Source of the DNA: an uncultured Desulfobulbaceae bacterium | GTDB lineage: Bacteria; Desulfobacterota; Desulfobulbia; Desulfobulbales; BM004 | Length of the DNA: 50,841 nucleotides | NCBI GenBank assembly: GCA_945787325.1 | Contig: CALZHP010000010.1 | Coordinates: forward strand, 1-50,841 | Direction of reading: 5' to 3' | Shown here: positions 8,492 to 18,665 of the stretch, piece after piece | How the letters are laid out: every line of letters starts with the position of its first letter | Position numbering within the stretch: position 1 is the stretch's first letter | The notes under the pieces: generated by a model | What the model was told of the DNA's origin: nothing | Database searches by the model: none | Seen by the model: only the letters and a program-made list of their open reading frames with translations | Made by a program: the position numbers and the translations under genes

Positions 8492-9442
8492 TTAGAAACT
8501 TTCTTTACAAACCTGGTTTCTTCCTTTTGACTTAGCCTTATACATAGCTTTGTCAGCCATCTCCAGCACGGTTGGCCAATTAATATCGTCTTTATTAGAG
8601 CTTTTATAATGACCCACACCGCAGCTTACGGTCAGAATTTTCCTTTCAGTATTCTTATTCTCAATTCTGAGAGACTCAATATCGCGTGTAATTCTCTCAG
8701 CAACAGCAAATGTTGAACTCTCTTCCTGTTCTGGGAGAATGATCACAAACTCCTCCCCACCATATCTGAAAATCTCATCCGACAAACGACTTGATTTTTT
8801 TATCGAGTCAGCAACAACCCTGAGAATATTGTCCCCAGCTAAATGTCCGTATGTATCATTATATACTTTAAAGTGATCGATATCACAGAGGATCAACCCA
8901 TAACTATGACCATATCTTATAGCGCGATCATGACTCCTTTCAATAACTGAATGAAACCCCCTCCTGTTGCCAATCTCCATTAAAGGGTCCAACAGTGTCA
9001 TTTCCTCAAGTTTTTTATTGAGTTCATGAAGTTTTTCGTTATTCACCCTCAAATCTTGTTCAAGGTTCAAGATTCTCTCACCACCTCTAACTCTCACAAG
9101 AAGTTCGTCTAAATCAAAAGGTTTTGTGATATAATCATCTGCGCCTTTTTCAAGGCCTTGAATAATATCTTTATTGGAATTCTTCTCTGTCAGTAGAATA
9201 AAATATACATAACCAATCTTGTCAGTATTGCGGATTTTCTCGCACAATTGAACTCCGTCAACTTCAGGCATCAACCAGTCTGCAATGACTAACCTGACAT
9301 TTTCTTTGTAGATAATGTCCTCGGCAAGACGACCATCTACTGCTTCAAACACTTCATAGTTAGAACCTTCAAGTGTCCTTTTAAGTGCCAACCTGGAAAT
9401 TTCATCGTCTTCCGCTATCAGAATTTTCATTCTTTCACACAT
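8492..9442 (-). CDS. Response regulator with GGDEF diguanylate cyclase output
   Basis: A 316-residue protein: an N-terminal receiver domain (acidic pair EDD near the start, phosphoacceptor in IADWLMPE, conserved lysine in ITKPF), a short coiled-coil linker (about 128-152), and a GGDEF domain. The active-site signature reads GGEEF, competent for c-di-GMP synthesis, and an RXXD product-inhibition site (RLSD) sits five residues before it. AGGAAG precedes the ATG at 9442. It lies 14 bp after the hybrid kinase gene, so phosphorelay from that kinase is likely to control c-di-GMP output. PilZ effectors occur at 23-24 kb. Confidence 0.94.
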   Translation of the reverse strand: MCERMKILIAEDDEISRLALKRTLEGSNYEVFEAVDGRLAEDIIYKENVRLVIADWLMPEVDGVQLCEKIRNTDKIGYVYFILLTEKNSNKDIIQGLEKGADDYITKPFDLDELLVRVRGGERILNLEQDLRVNNEKLHELNKKLEEMTLLDPLMEIGNRRGFHSVIERSHDRAIRYGHSYGLILCDIDHFKVYNDTYGHLAGDNILRVVADSIKKSSRLSDEIFRYGGEEFVIILPEQEESSTFAVAERITRDIESLRIENKNTERKILTVSCGVGHYKSSNKDDINWPTVLEMADKAMYKAKSKGRNQVCKESF

Positions 9443-9456
9443 ACCATAACTTCCTA

Positions 9457-12396
9457 TTATAGGGTCATATAGAATTCTTCAAACTTATCAAGCTCCCGCT
9501 GCATTTCATCTACGTGAGAATCAACTGACGTTATATCTCCGTCATGGCCCATATTTTCTACTGTTTGTGCCAGGTCCGATAGAGCGACAGCTCCCATGGT
9601 CCCTGCAGAACCTTTAATACTGTGGGCGTGAAGTTCAACTGCTTCTGAATCATTCTCGAGGATTGCTTTATTAAGGCTTTCCAACTTATCAGGCAGGTAC
9701 TCTACAAATTGCTTAGCAAGCTCTTTAAAAAACTCCTTATCGTTATTAAAACGTCTTAATGCGGCATCAACATCTATACTTATGTTTTTTGATGCCGCTA
9801 TTACTGAGCCATCCTGCATATCCTTCAATTCTGGATCCCCTTCTTGATCTCCATGTATCTTCTGCATCCATTTGCTAATAATGCGAAAAAGTTCTTCCGG
9901 CTGAACCGGCTTAGCAATATAATCATCCATGCCGACATCGATACATCGCTCCCTGTCTCCTTTCAGGGCGTGGGCTGTCATGGCGATAATCGGGATATGT
10001 TCTGATTCATCCTCACGTTCCCGAATCAACTTTGTGGCCTCGAAACCATCCATTTCTGCCATCTGTATATCCATTAAGATTAGGTCGTACCCCCCATTTT
10101 CAGAGGCTTCCAGTGCTAAGATACCATTCTCGACAATATCGGCCTGATAACCTGCTTTAGTAAGCATTGTCATAACGACCTTTTGATTTATAGGATTATC
10201 TTCCGCTACAAGTATCCTGGCGTCACGAATTTTTTTCTCAATTATTGTATGTCTTGTAACAATTGAGCCTTTGGAAGAATCAATATCGCACTCCGCTTCA
10301 CTTAAAGCGGTAATTATTGTGTCCAGAAGCAATGATTGTTTTACCGGCTTGACCAGGTAGCCATCGCAGCCAAGCTCTCTCAGATGTGCAACATCGCCGC
10401 GATACCCAAGTGAAGTCAGTATGATAATAACAACATCGCTAATTTCAGGACTGTTTTTGACAATAATTGATGTATGTTCACCACTCATTCCCGGCATTTG
10501 CATGTCTAGCAGGAGAACTTTATAAGGATTCCCCGTTGCAGAAGCTTCCTTCAACGCTTCAATAGCTTCTGTTCCACTGCCCACGGCCGTAGCACTGCAC
10601 CCGAAACTTTCTAGCATTTTAATAAGAATTGTCCTGTTGGTTGCATTGTCGTCGGAAATTAATACCTTGATGCCTTTTACATCATGCAGCAATCGTTCGG
10701 GCAACCGTTCTTTCCCTTTTTGTTTTTCCAGCGGAACAGTAAACCAGAAGGTGCTGCCTTTTCCGGGTTCACTTTCGACACCAATCTGTCCACCCATTAG
10801 TTCAACAAGTTTTTTACATATTGAAAGACCAAGACCAGTTCCACCGTATGTCCTCGTTGTCGACCCGTCTGCCTGCATGAATTTCTCAAAAACAACTCGC
10901 AGTTTCTGCTCAGGAATTCCAATGCCCGTATCCTTTACCGAAAAGCGGACAACCGCCGTTTCGTCAGTCTCGTCCTGTAGTTCTGCCCTTACTACAATTT
11001 CACCTTTATGGGTAAACTTTAGGGCATTGCTGCCAAGATTCAACAGTACCTGGCGTATCCTACCGGAATCACCTCTAACAAGGGCCGGCACATCATGTTC
11101 AACCATATATGCAAGCTCAATAGACTTCCCAGAAGCCTGTGCGGCTAGAGTGTCAACAAATCCTTCAACTGTCAGACGTAAATTGAAGTCGATAACATCA
11201 AGAGTCATCTTGCCAGCTTCAATCTTTGAAAAATCGAGAATATCATTAATTATATCCAGTAGGGAAACGGCACTTTTTTCAACGGCCACTAAATATTCCC
11301 GCTGCTCATCAGTAAGGGCAGTATCCATTGCTAATGTGGTCATGCCAATAATACCATTCATTGGGGTGCGTATTTCGTGGCTCATATTGGCGAGAAATTC
11401 CGATTTTAACCGGCTTGCCTCCACCGCCTCTCGTTTCGCTTCTCGCAACCTTGCATGTGTGGTTTCAAGAATGGTCATCATGTTATTGAATGTTTCTGAT
11501 ACACCAAAAATCAGGTCTCCAGTCGCGGTCGTGTAAATATCGCACTTTTTACAATCTCCCAATTCTAAGGCTATGTGACAGGTCGGGTCCAACCCTCCTA
11601 CAGTCCCGGCCATCTGCCAGCACCTTGGTCCTAGAAGACCATGGACCGGGCAGTCTTGCCTTTCACAATCCTTCACCTCCCAGCAGGTTGGTATGTTGGG
11701 ATTGTCAATGGGCTTGTAAGTATAAACCTCAAACCCTTTGCTTTTTTCAACTTCTGAAATAACTTTTGAAAAAGCTTCAACAGCGTTTCGCAGGTTATCC
11801 CTGTCCGTTTCGACGCGGTGTTTTTCCTCTGACATCGTATAGCGCAGGTCGAATTCATTCTCCAGGCTTCTGTTGTTCATCAAACGCCAGACAAATGCAA
11901 TGATGCAGGTAAATATTAGATAGCCGATATGACTTATAAAAAGTTGATGGTTTGTTATGGTGTCCAGAATGAGAATGGGGATAAAATATATGGAACAAAC
12001 AAGAACTGCCGCCAGAAGCGTCCAGAAAGCGTTGAATGGTATGAAGCCAAGAACACCAATAATAAGCAGATAGAATCCACCATAATAGGGGGATTGATGC
12101 CCCCCCGAAGAAAGAATCATCAGTTCAATAGCGCTGGCTGTAAGTATCGTTGCCAGGAAACCGAAGATATAGAGATAGGTAAGATTGGTTTTTATCCTGA
12201 CCAGGAAATAGTTCACCAGCAGAAAAGTGCTGACAATAACCCTATATTTTAAGAATTTTGGAAACTGCTCAGGAATTACAAAATAATCTATTATTCCTAG
12301 GGCAAGAAACAGGATAGAACCAAGCAGGGTTATAATAAATAAAGAAGTCTGGGTTGTTTTCTCAAAATTTTCTTTTAAAAAATCTTGTCTCGTCAT
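9457..12396 (-). CDS. Hybrid sensor histidine kinase with two-CW cluster, two receivers and HPt
   Basis: A 979-residue membrane phosphorelay kinase. In order: about six membrane segments (15-175), a coiled coil, a cysteine-rich stretch (about 235-290) with two Cys-Trp pairs (PTCWEVKDC, GPRCWQMAG) and a closing GDCKKC, typical of the two-CW domain; then HisKA (SHEIRTP), a HATPase domain with DTGIGIP and GGTGLGLSICK boxes, receiver 1 (LLLDMQMPG), receiver 2 (LILMDIQM) and a C-terminal HPt domain (HAHSIKGSAGT). All phosphotransfer residues are present. ATG at 12396 follows GGGAGAAAA; an in-frame ATG five codons upstream lacks this spacing. The cysteine cluster could sense redox state or bind a metal. 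The gene is followed by the GGDEF regulator. Confidence 0.93.
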   Translation of the reverse strand: MTRQDFLKENFEKTTQTSLFIITLLGSILFLALGIIDYFVIPEQFPKFLKYRVIVSTFLLVNYFLVRIKTNLTYLYIFGFLATILTASAIELMILSSGGHQSPYYGGFYLLIIGVLGFIPFNAFWTLLAAVLVCSIYFIPILILDTITNHQLFISHIGYLIFTCIIAFVWRLMNNRSLENEFDLRYTMSEEKHRVETDRDNLRNAVEAFSKVISEVEKSKGFEVYTYKPIDNPNIPTCWEVKDCERQDCPVHGLLGPRCWQMAGTVGGLDPTCHIALELGDCKKCDIYTTATGDLIFGVSETFNNMMTILETTHARLREAKREAVEASRLKSEFLANMSHEIRTPMNGIIGMTTLAMDTALTDEQREYLVAVEKSAVSLLDIINDILDFSKIEAGKMTLDVIDFNLRLTVEGFVDTLAAQASGKSIELAYMVEHDVPALVRGDSGRIRQVLLNLGSNALKFTHKGEIVVRAELQDETDETAVVRFSVKDTGIGIPEQKLRVVFEKFMQADGSTTRTYGGTGLGLSICKKLVELMGGQIGVESEPGKGSTFWFTVPLEKQKGKERLPERLLHDVKGIKVLISDDNATNRTILIKMLESFGCSATAVGSGTEAIEALKEASATGNPYKVLLLDMQMPGMSGEHTSIIVKNSPEISDVVIIILTSLGYRGDVAHLRELGCDGYLVKPVKQSLLLDTIITALSEAECDIDSSKGSIVTRHTIIEKKIRDARILVAEDNPINQKVVMTMLTKAGYQADIVENGILALEASENGGYDLILMDIQMAEMDGFEATKLIREREDESEHIPIIAMTAHALKGDRERCIDVGMDDYIAKPVQPEELFRIISKWMQKIHGDQEGDPELKDMQDGSVIAASKNISIDVDAALRRFNNDKEFFKELAKQFVEYLPDKLESLNKAILENDSEAVELHAHSIKGSAGTMGAVALSDLAQTVENMGHDGDITSVDSHVDEMQRELDKFEEFYMTL

Positions 12397-12484
12397 TTTT
12401 CTCCCGACCATTTATCCATTGAATTAATCTAAAGATTCTACTTTATAACAAGTCTCTAACGGCCAGATATCAATTTGGATTTCT

Positions 12485-13036
12485 TTATTCCAGCAATTCT
12501 TCCCGAGTAAATATAGTTTCAAGAGGGTATCCCCTGGCCGCCAAAGCCTCCGCACCACCTTCCTGACGATCGACAACTGTTGCAATCATTCCAACTTTCA
12601 ATCCCTGCGACTCAACACGGTCTATAACATTCAACAAAGTGCCTCCCGTGGTAACAACATCTTCAACGAGAGCAACTACTGATCCAACCGCTAAATTATC
12701 CTTTCCTTCAATATAATTTTCGGTACCGTGTTTTTTGGGCTCTTTCCTTACGATAAAAGCGGGAATCGGTTTTTCTTCCAGGTAGCTCACCATGGAAACT
12801 GCCGTAACCAGAGGGTCCGCCCCCAGAGTCATGCCGCCAACCGCGTCAATCGGCTCGGCGTTGTTGCTGATAAGATCAAAAAGCAGTTTTCCGCATAGAT
12901 AAGCTCCTTCTGCTGAAAGTGTGGTCTGTTTGCCATCTATATAAAAATCTGATTCCAATCCCGATGAGAGTATTACTTTCCTATTCTGGTAAGATTTATC
13001 AAGAAGCATTTCTTTCAATCGTTGCCTTTCGTTCAT
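12485..13036 (-). CDS. pyrE: Orotate phosphoribosyltransferase
   Basis: Converts orotate and PRPP to orotidine 5'-monophosphate in pyrimidine synthesis. The 183-residue length is right for the bacterial enzyme. The PRPP-binding motif is clear (VALVEDVVTTGGTLLN, about residues 116-131), as are the substrate loop GGMTLGADPL and the lysine loop RKEPKKHG. TTGAGGAATAATAA precedes the ATG. It stands alone, divergent from hisH. Confidence 0.95.
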   Translation of the reverse strand: MNERQRLKEMLLDKSYQNRKVILSSGLESDFYIDGKQTTLSAEGAYLCGKLLFDLISNNAEPIDAVGGMTLGADPLVTAVSMVSYLEEKPIPAFIVRKEPKKHGTENYIEGKDNLAVGSVVALVEDVVTTGGTLLNVIDRVESQGLKVGMIATVVDRQEGGAEALAARGYPLETIFTREELLE

Positions 13037-13417
13037 TTATTATTCCTCAAACCTCCAACGGTTATTCATGAATGGTTCATTAAATGGATAAATAGTTACT
13101 ATTTTTTTGTGACAGAGAAAAGAAAAAAAGCCTTAAATCGTAATTATCTTTACTACTTTTTCAATAGAAATACGATAATAGCCATAATTGCCAGCTGGTC
13201 AAACTATATAATCAGTAATTCAAAAAGTTTTGAAAATGTAACTCTACAACTTTAATTTCTGCTACAGTCCAGTTTTATACAACCGTTAATTACGACGTAA
13301 AAAAACGTCTCAAGTTTCCAAAAAATGATTGACGAATTCTACATGAAAGTGAATGTTATACCCCCTTATTGATCATATCTGTTATGTTGCAAACTATTTT
13401 TGTTTATGGAGAAATTA
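13037..13417. other. Divergent intergenic region pyrE / hisH
   Basis: This 381-bp AT-rich gap must hold promoters in both directions. A short perfect stem (GACGT 13294-13298, ACGTC 13305-13309) is the only clear symmetry. I found no coding frame with a start and ribosome site, and no convincing promoter hexamers. Confidence 0.4.
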
Positions 13418-14056
13418 ATGATTGCCATCATTGACTATAAAGCCGGGAACCTGACTAGTGTGGAAAGGGCTGTCAGGCACCTCGGCTACAGTGTTCAAGT
13501 TACAGACGATCCGGAACTTATCCGAAACGCGGACCGCATAATATTTCCTGGTGTCGGCGCTGCCGGACAAGCCATGAAAGACTTAAAGGCTTATAGCCTT
13601 GACGTTCTATTAAAAGAGGCTTTTGCGAAAAAAAAGCCTGTCCTCGGCATATGTCTCGGCACCCAAATTATTTTCGACTCCAGTGAAGAAGACAACAATA
13701 CCGAATGCCTCGGGCTCATTCCCGGCACAGTTAAAAAGTTTCCATCGCCCTTGTTTGAAGGGGCTGAACGCCTGAAAATCCCACACATGGGCTGGAATAG
13801 GGTACAGTTTAAAGGCAACCACCCCGTTTTCGCCAACCTGAACCCAGAACATGAATTCTACTTTGTGCATTCCTATTATCCCCAAGTCAAAGACGGCCAT
13901 GAAGAGCTCGTAGCCGGAACCACTCAATATGGAATCACATTTGCCTCTGCTGTTGCGCGTTACAATCTGGTCGCCGTTCAGTTTCACCCTGAAAAAAGTG
14001 GCTCAGGTGGGCTTACTATTCTTGATAATTTCTGCAAATGGAGCCCTTCATGCTGA
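13418..14056 (+). CDS. hisH: Imidazole glycerol phosphate synthase, glutaminase subunit
   Basis: Class I glutamine amidotransferase (212 residues) that feeds ammonia to HisF in histidine synthesis. The catalytic triad is visible: C79 in GICLGTQ, H190 and E192 in [12 protein letters not shown] at 13418 follows GGAGAAATTA; an upstream in-frame ATG would be too long. The stop overlaps the start of hisF by 7 bp, so the two subunits are translationally coupled in the stoichiometric complex. Confidence 0.96.
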   Translation: MIAIIDYKAGNLTSVERAVRHLGYSVQVTDDPELIRNADRIIFPGVGAAGQAMKDLKAYSLDVLLKEAFAKKKPVLGICLGTQIIFDSSEEDNNTECLGLIPGTVKKFPSPLFEGAERLKIPHMGWNRVQFKGNHPVFANLNPEHEFYFVHSYYPQVKDGHEELVAGTTQYGITFASAVARYNLVAVQFHPEKSGSGGLTILDNFCKWSPSC

Positions 14057-14829
14057 GTAAAAGAATAATCCCCTGTTTGGATGTACGTGAAGGAAAAACT
14101 ACCAAGGGCATCAAGTTTAAAAATAATGTCGACATCGGCGATCCTGTTGAAATGGCCCGATTTTATTATGAACAGGGTGCCGATGAGCTTGTATTTTACG
14201 ATATTACAGCATCCAGTGACAAGAGAGACATAATGATTGATGTAGTTCGCAGGACTGCAGAAAATATTTTTATCCCATTTTCGGTCGGTGGAGGCATCCG
14301 TACTGTGGAAGACATGCGAAGAGTTCTGCTTGCAGGAGCCGAGAAAGTGAGTGTCAACAGTGCTGCAGTTAAAAACAAACAGATAATCGCCGACGGCGCA
14401 ATAGCTTTCGGCAGTCAGTGCATTGTGCTAGGTATGGATGTCAAAAAAGTCGATGTATCTGAAAAAATACCTTCCGGTTATGAAATAGTTATCAACGGCG
14501 GGCGCACCTATATGGGCATAGACGCACTTTGGTGGGCCCGGGAAGCAGAACGCCTTGGTGCCGGCGAAATCTGCCTTAACTCCATTGATGCTGATGGCAC
14601 TAAAGAGGGGTACGAGATGACACTTACCCGGATGATTACTGATGCTGTTAATATCCCTGTCATAGCATCAGGCGGGGCCGGTACACCGGAACATATACGG
14701 GCGGTACTTGCCGAAGCAAGGGCTGATGCTGGGCTGATTGCCTCCATGACTCATTTTGGTACCTATACTGTCAAGGAAATTAAGGAATATATTCACAAAC
14801 ACGGTACCAGGATGAGAATGCTCTGGTAG
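14050..14829 (+). CDS. hisF: Imidazole glycerol phosphate synthase, cyclase subunit
   Basis: TIM-barrel cyclase (259 residues) that converts PRFAR and ammonia to imidazole glycerol phosphate and AICAR. Both catalytic aspartates fall at the classical positions, D11 (PCLDVREG) and D130 (LGMDVKK), and the phosphate loops FSVGGGIR and ASGGAG are present. ATG at 14050 follows a GGAG site within the hisH end. Other his genes are not in the window. Confidence 0.97.
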   Translation: MLSKRIIPCLDVREGKTTKGIKFKNNVDIGDPVEMARFYYEQGADELVFYDITASSDKRDIMIDVVRRTAENIFIPFSVGGGIRTVEDMRRVLLAGAEKVSVNSAAVKNKQIIADGAIAFGSQCIVLGMDVKKVDVSEKIPSGYEIVINGGRTYMGIDALWWAREAERLGAGEICLNSIDADGTKEGYEMTLTRMITDAVNIPVIASGGAGTPEHIRAVLAEARADAGLIASMTHFGTYTVKEIKEYIHKHGTRMRMLW

Positions 14830-14852
14830 CTTGAAACATCGAGTACTTGCCT

Positions 14853-16013
14853 ATGGTCTCGCTCGGAATTGAACAACTTGTGGCTTCTCCCCCCGAATGG
14901 CTTGCGGGGTCCAGGATTGGCTTGTTATGCAACCAAGCTTCAACAGATCGAAATCTCAAGCACAGCAAGGACCTTGTTTACAAGTATTTTCCCGGACAGC
15001 TTTCCTGTCTTTTTTCACCGCAGCATGGTTTCTTCTCCGACAAGCAGGACAACATGATCGAATCCTCCCATTCGACAGACGGTGCAACCGGTGTCAAGAT
15101 TTTCAGCCTGTATGGAGAACAGCGCAAGCCAGACAAATTTATGTTCGATCAACTTGATGTCCTGCTTGTTGATCTTATGGACGTGGGGACAAGAGTTTAT
15201 ACATTTATTTATACGCTTGCTTATTGCCTGGAAGCAGCAGCTGAATTCAGTAAAAAGGTTGTTGTTCTGGACCGGCCAAATCCTATTGGCGGTGACAATA
15301 TCGAGGGAAATATTCTCAAAGACGATTGCCGTTCTTTTGTTGGACTGTATCAGATTCCCATGCGGCATGGTCTGACAATAGGTGAACTGGCCAGGTTCAT
15401 AAACACAACTACAGATATCGGTGCCGACCTGGAAGTAATTTCCATGAGTGGCTGGCAGAGAGATATGCTTTTTGAAGATACGGGGCTGCCCTGGGTATTC
15501 CCATCTCCAAATATACCTACCCCCACTACAGCTCTCGTCTATCCAGGCCAGGTCGTCTGGGAAGGAACTAATATATCTGAAGGACGCGGAACCACCCTTC
15601 CCTTTGAACTGTTTGGTGCCCCTTTCTTCAAGCATGATGAAATTACTGACCTGGTTGGGAATATCCCTGGACTTGTATTGCGGTCTGTAGTTTTCGAACC
15701 GACGTCCAACAAGTGGGCCGGACAGCCATGCAACGGGTTCCAGATACACATAACCGATGCAGAAATATTTAAGCCCTATTTTTTATCCATTTCTCTTCTC
15801 CAGGCAGTCATGAAGCTTTACCCTGTTGCCTTTCAGTACAAAAAACCGCCGTATGAATATGAATATGAACGGCTGCCAATGGATCTTATCATAGGTGATT
15901 CTTCATTGAGGCAGGCAATCGAAGGCGATAGAAGCATTAAAGGTCTTGAAGAAGAATGGCTGCTTGATCTGCAGCAATTCAATCGCCTGAGAAAGCAGTT
16001 CTTAATTTACTGA
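14853..16013 (+). CDS. DUF1343 protein, NamZ-like exo-beta-N-acetylmuramidase
   Basis: A full-length DUF1343 protein (386 residues). The family was characterised through Bacillus subtilis NamZ (YbbC), which releases MurNAc from the non-reducing end of peptidoglycan fragments. Family features seen: LLCNQAS, LFSPQHGFFSD, QDNMIESS, LDVLLVDLMDVGTRVYTF, DRPNPIGG, IPMRHGLTIGE, PSPNIPT and EGTNISEGRGT. No signal peptide is present, so the enzyme is probably cytoplasmic, unlike the secreted B. subtilis enzyme. ATG at 14853 is preferred; a TTG two codons upstream is possible. It begins 23 bp after hisF and heads an envelope gene block containing MurU- and AmgK-like genes. Confidence 0.85.
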   Translation: MVSLGIEQLVASPPEWLAGSRIGLLCNQASTDRNLKHSKDLVYKYFPGQLSCLFSPQHGFFSDKQDNMIESSHSTDGATGVKIFSLYGEQRKPDKFMFDQLDVLLVDLMDVGTRVYTFIYTLAYCLEAAAEFSKKVVVLDRPNPIGGDNIEGNILKDDCRSFVGLYQIPMRHGLTIGELARFINTTTDIGADLEVISMSGWQRDMLFEDTGLPWVFPSPNIPTPTTALVYPGQVVWEGTNISEGRGTTLPFELFGAPFFKHDEITDLVGNIPGLVLRSVVFEPTSNKWAGQPCNGFQIHITDAEIFKPYFLSISLLQAVMKLYPVAFQYKKPPYEYEYERLPMDLIIGDSSLRQAIEGDRSIKGLEEEWLLDLQQFNRLRKQFLIY

Positions 16014-16154
16014 TAAGCTAATCCTTATCCATTGATTTTGCCGATTTTTTGAAACTTGAATTGCGTATTCGAAACGGTTATTCTGTCGCCTAACCTGATT
16101 CTGTCACAAACAAAACTTTAAACTATAATTATTTCATAGAAACCTGAGCAGGTT

Positions 16155-17192
16155 ATGGAATCAAAAAACAGGAAACTTGCCGAACTGGCAAAACTTGTAA
16201 ATGGCGAAATTCTTGGTGATGCGGATTTAGTCATTAGTGGGCTTGCTGACCTTGATTCTGCTGAACAGGGTGAAATAACATTTATAGTCAAGGCTCACGG
16301 CACAAAGGAGATTAACTCGACCAGAGCATCAGCTGTGATTCTTCCTTCAACAGTCTCAAAATCACCCAAACCTGCAATACGGGTTAATGATCCATATCTG
16401 GCAGCCGCCATTATCCAAAATCACTTTTTGAATCAACCTTTTATCGCAGAAGGAATTAGTGACAAAGCTCATATCGGCACCAACTGTCAAATGCCCGATG
16501 AAGTCTCTATAGGTCCAATGGTGGTCATTGGCGATAATGTTACTTGTGGTGAACGCTTAACTCTGAAACCTGGCGTTGTAATAGGCAACAATGTTGTTAT
16601 CGGCAGTGATGTCGTGATACATGCAAATGCAACTGTTGCTGAAGGTTGTTCCATAGGCAATAGGGTCACTATTCACAGCGGAACAGTTATAGGTAGTGAC
16701 GGCTTTGGATATGCAACTGATGAGAAAGGGTATCATATAAAAAGGCCTCATTTGGGTATTGTACAAATCGATGATGATGTTGAAATCGGAGCCAATGTTA
16801 GTATCGACAAGGGGACCTTTGGTAAAACTTGGATCAGGCAAGGGGTAAAAATCGATAACCTTGTTCAGATAGCTCACAACGTTGAAGTAGGAGAAAACTC
16901 TCTGCTGGTGGCACAGGTGGGCATCGCCGGCAGTTCTTCTCTGGGACGAAATGTTGTCCTTGGCGGACAGGCAGGTGTAAAAGGGCACGTTCGTCTGGAA
17001 GACGGTGTTATGGCCGGTGCTAAAGCTGGAGTTCACGGAAACCATAAAAAAGGTGCTATTATTTCAGGGTACCCTGCTATTCCGCTTAAAAACTGGCTCA
17101 AATCAAGCACTATTTTTGCCAAACTGCCGGAACTTTATCAGGAAGTTCGTGAATTACGAAAAAAGATAGCTGATCTTCAAAAAAAAGATTAA
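16155..17192 (+). CDS. lpxD: UDP-3-O-acylglucosamine N-acyltransferase
   Basis: Third enzyme of lipid A synthesis; adds the N-linked hydroxyacyl chain to UDP-3-O-acyl-glucosamine. The 345-residue protein has the N-terminal uridine-binding domain ([16 protein letters not shown]), a long left-handed beta-helix of hexapeptide repeats from about residue 100, the catalytic histidine in IAHNVEVG, and a C-terminal helical acyl-carrier-protein-binding extension ending in a coiled coil. The order lpxD-fabZ-lpxA-lpxI is a standard lipid A operon and shows the organism has an LPS outer membrane. Confidence 0.97.
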   Translation: MESKNRKLAELAKLVNGEILGDADLVISGLADLDSAEQGEITFIVKAHGTKEINSTRASAVILPSTVSKSPKPAIRVNDPYLAAAIIQNHFLNQPFIAEGISDKAHIGTNCQMPDEVSIGPMVVIGDNVTCGERLTLKPGVVIGNNVVIGSDVVIHANATVAEGCSIGNRVTIHSGTVIGSDGFGYATDEKGYHIKRPHLGIVQIDDDVEIGANVSIDKGTFGKTWIRQGVKIDNLVQIAHNVEVGENSLLVAQVGIAGSSSLGRNVVLGGQAGVKGHVRLEDGVMAGAKAGVHGNHKKGAIISGYPAIPLKNWLKSSTIFAKLPELYQEVRELRKKIADLQKKD

Positions 17193-17266
17193 GTCTGCCA
17201 AAACACTGACCACAATATGATAAATATTATGGACAACCGCCTGCAGGGCTGAACTGGAGGAATTGA

Positions 17267-17731
17267 ATGAACGACACCAAAAGCAGAAATGAACTTCCGA
17301 ACCCTTTGGAAATAAAGGAAATTCTTAAGCTGTTGCCTCATCGTTACCCCATGATTTTGGTTGATCGTATTCTTGAAGCGGAATATGGAAAAACAATAGT
17401 GGGGCTAAAAAACGTTTCTGCTAATGAACCTTTTTTCCAGGGACATTTCCCGGAGCAACCCATCATGCCAGGAGTCCTCATCCTTGAAGGAATGGCCCAG
17501 GTTGGCGGTCTGCTTGCTTACATTACCAACGAAGAAATTGTTGGCAATAAACTGATCTATTTTGCTGGCATTGATGGGGTACGCTTCAGACAAACTGTTG
17601 TACCTGGTGACCAGATCATATATAAACTTGCAGTCCTCAAAAATAAGGGCAAAATCTGGAAAATGGACGGCAAAGCCTATGTTGCAGATACGCTTGTCGC
17701 GGAAGCCGTGTTGATGGCCGCTTTCGCATAA
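17267..17731 (+). CDS. fabZ: 3-hydroxyacyl-ACP dehydratase
   Basis: Hot-dog-fold dehydratase of fatty-acid elongation (154 residues). The catalytic histidine is in LLPHRYPMILVD and the glutamate in PGVLILEGMAQ, both in the expected spacing. GGAGGAATTGA gives a strong ribosome site. It sits between lpxD and lpxA, where it balances hydroxyacyl-ACP use between phospholipid and lipid A synthesis. A six-residue N-terminal tail (NDTKSR) precedes the usual start of the family. Confidence 0.97.
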   Translation: MNDTKSRNELPNPLEIKEILKLLPHRYPMILVDRILEAEYGKTIVGLKNVSANEPFFQGHFPEQPIMPGVLILEGMAQVGGLLAYITNEEIVGNKLIYFAGIDGVRFRQTVVPGDQIIYKLAVLKNKGKIWKMDGKAYVADTLVAEAVLMAAFA

Positions 17732-17805
17732 TTAAATCTCAGAAGCATCTGCTGAAATTTATTTAATTCAACACTCCAACTAATATTAAAAATTGGTAAT
17801 AAACC

Positions 17806-18606
17806 ATGACAATACACCCTACTGCTGTAATTGATCCATCTGCTGAGCTGGATCCTACCGTTTCAGTCGGTCCATACAGCATTATAGAAAAAGGTGTCTG
17901 TATCGGGGCAGATACTATCATTAAATCCCATACGGTAGTGACTGGACCGACTTTTATCGGATCGGGTAATACCATTGGACCTTTTGCCACCATCGGAGCA
18001 CCTCCACAGGATCTTAAATACCAAGGAGAAGATTCCACTCTTGTCATCGGCAATAATAATCAGATCCGGGAATATGTTTCCATTCACAGGGGAACTGCTG
18101 GTGACCGAAGTGAAACAACCGTCGGCAACAACAACCTGCTTATGGGATACGTGCATATCGCCCACGACTGTGATGTCGGCAACAATGTTATCATGGCCAA
18201 CGGTGCTACCCTTGCCGGCCATGTATATGTTTATGATCATGCTATTCTCGGTGGACTTGTCGCGGTTCACCAGTTTTCCAGGATCGGCTCACACTCATAC
18301 ATTGGTGGTGTATCAGGAATCAGTATGGACGTTCCGCCATTCATCATTGTTTCCGGAACTCGGCGCGACACGCGTGTTTCGGGAATCAATAAGGTCGGTC
18401 TTCGTCGCCATGGATTCGACAAGGAAACCATAAAAAAACTCGATAAAGCTTATAAGATAATATTCCTTACTCCTGGACAGCTCTTGAAAGACGCTTTGGA
18501 CGAAACCATAAGAGAAATACCCGACTGTGACGCCGTAAACCATCTGGTTGTTTTTTTCCGTACCAGTAAACAGGGAGTTGTACGAACTGTTAATGAAAAA
18601 GATTAA
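17806..18606 (+). CDS. lpxA: UDP-N-acetylglucosamine O-acyltransferase
   Basis: First lipid A enzyme; transfers a 3-hydroxyacyl chain to UDP-GlcNAc. The 266-residue protein is a left-handed beta-helix (IHPTAVIDPSAELDPTVSVGPYS and following hexapeptides) with the catalytic histidine in HIAHDCDVG and a C-terminal helical domain. Substrate residues around GAPPQDLKY match the family. The ribosome site is weak, suggesting coupling to fabZ 74 bp upstream. Confidence 0.97.
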   Translation: MTIHPTAVIDPSAELDPTVSVGPYSIIEKGVCIGADTIIKSHTVVTGPTFIGSGNTIGPFATIGAPPQDLKYQGEDSTLVIGNNNQIREYVSIHRGTAGDRSETTVGNNNLLMGYVHIAHDCDVGNNVIMANGATLAGHVYVYDHAILGGLVAVHQFSRIGSHSYIGGVSGISMDVPPFIIVSGTRRDTRVSGINKVGLRRHGFDKETIKKLDKAYKIIFLTPGQLLKDALDETIREIPDCDAVNHLVVFFRTSKQGVVRTVNEKD

Positions 18607-18665
18607 ACCTTCTATTCACCTTCCTATTTAAGGATTGCACTCAGAACTTCAGGAAAAGTAACGCC

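Noticed and set aside
10637-11536. A 299-codon plus-strand frame inside the hybrid kinase gene.
   Set aside because: Serine/arginine-rich antisense composition; the kinase on the other strand is unambiguous.
15015-15749. A 244-codon minus-strand frame opposite the DUF1343 gene.
   Set aside because: Antisense shadow with no motifs; the DUF1343 frame has family-wide motifs.
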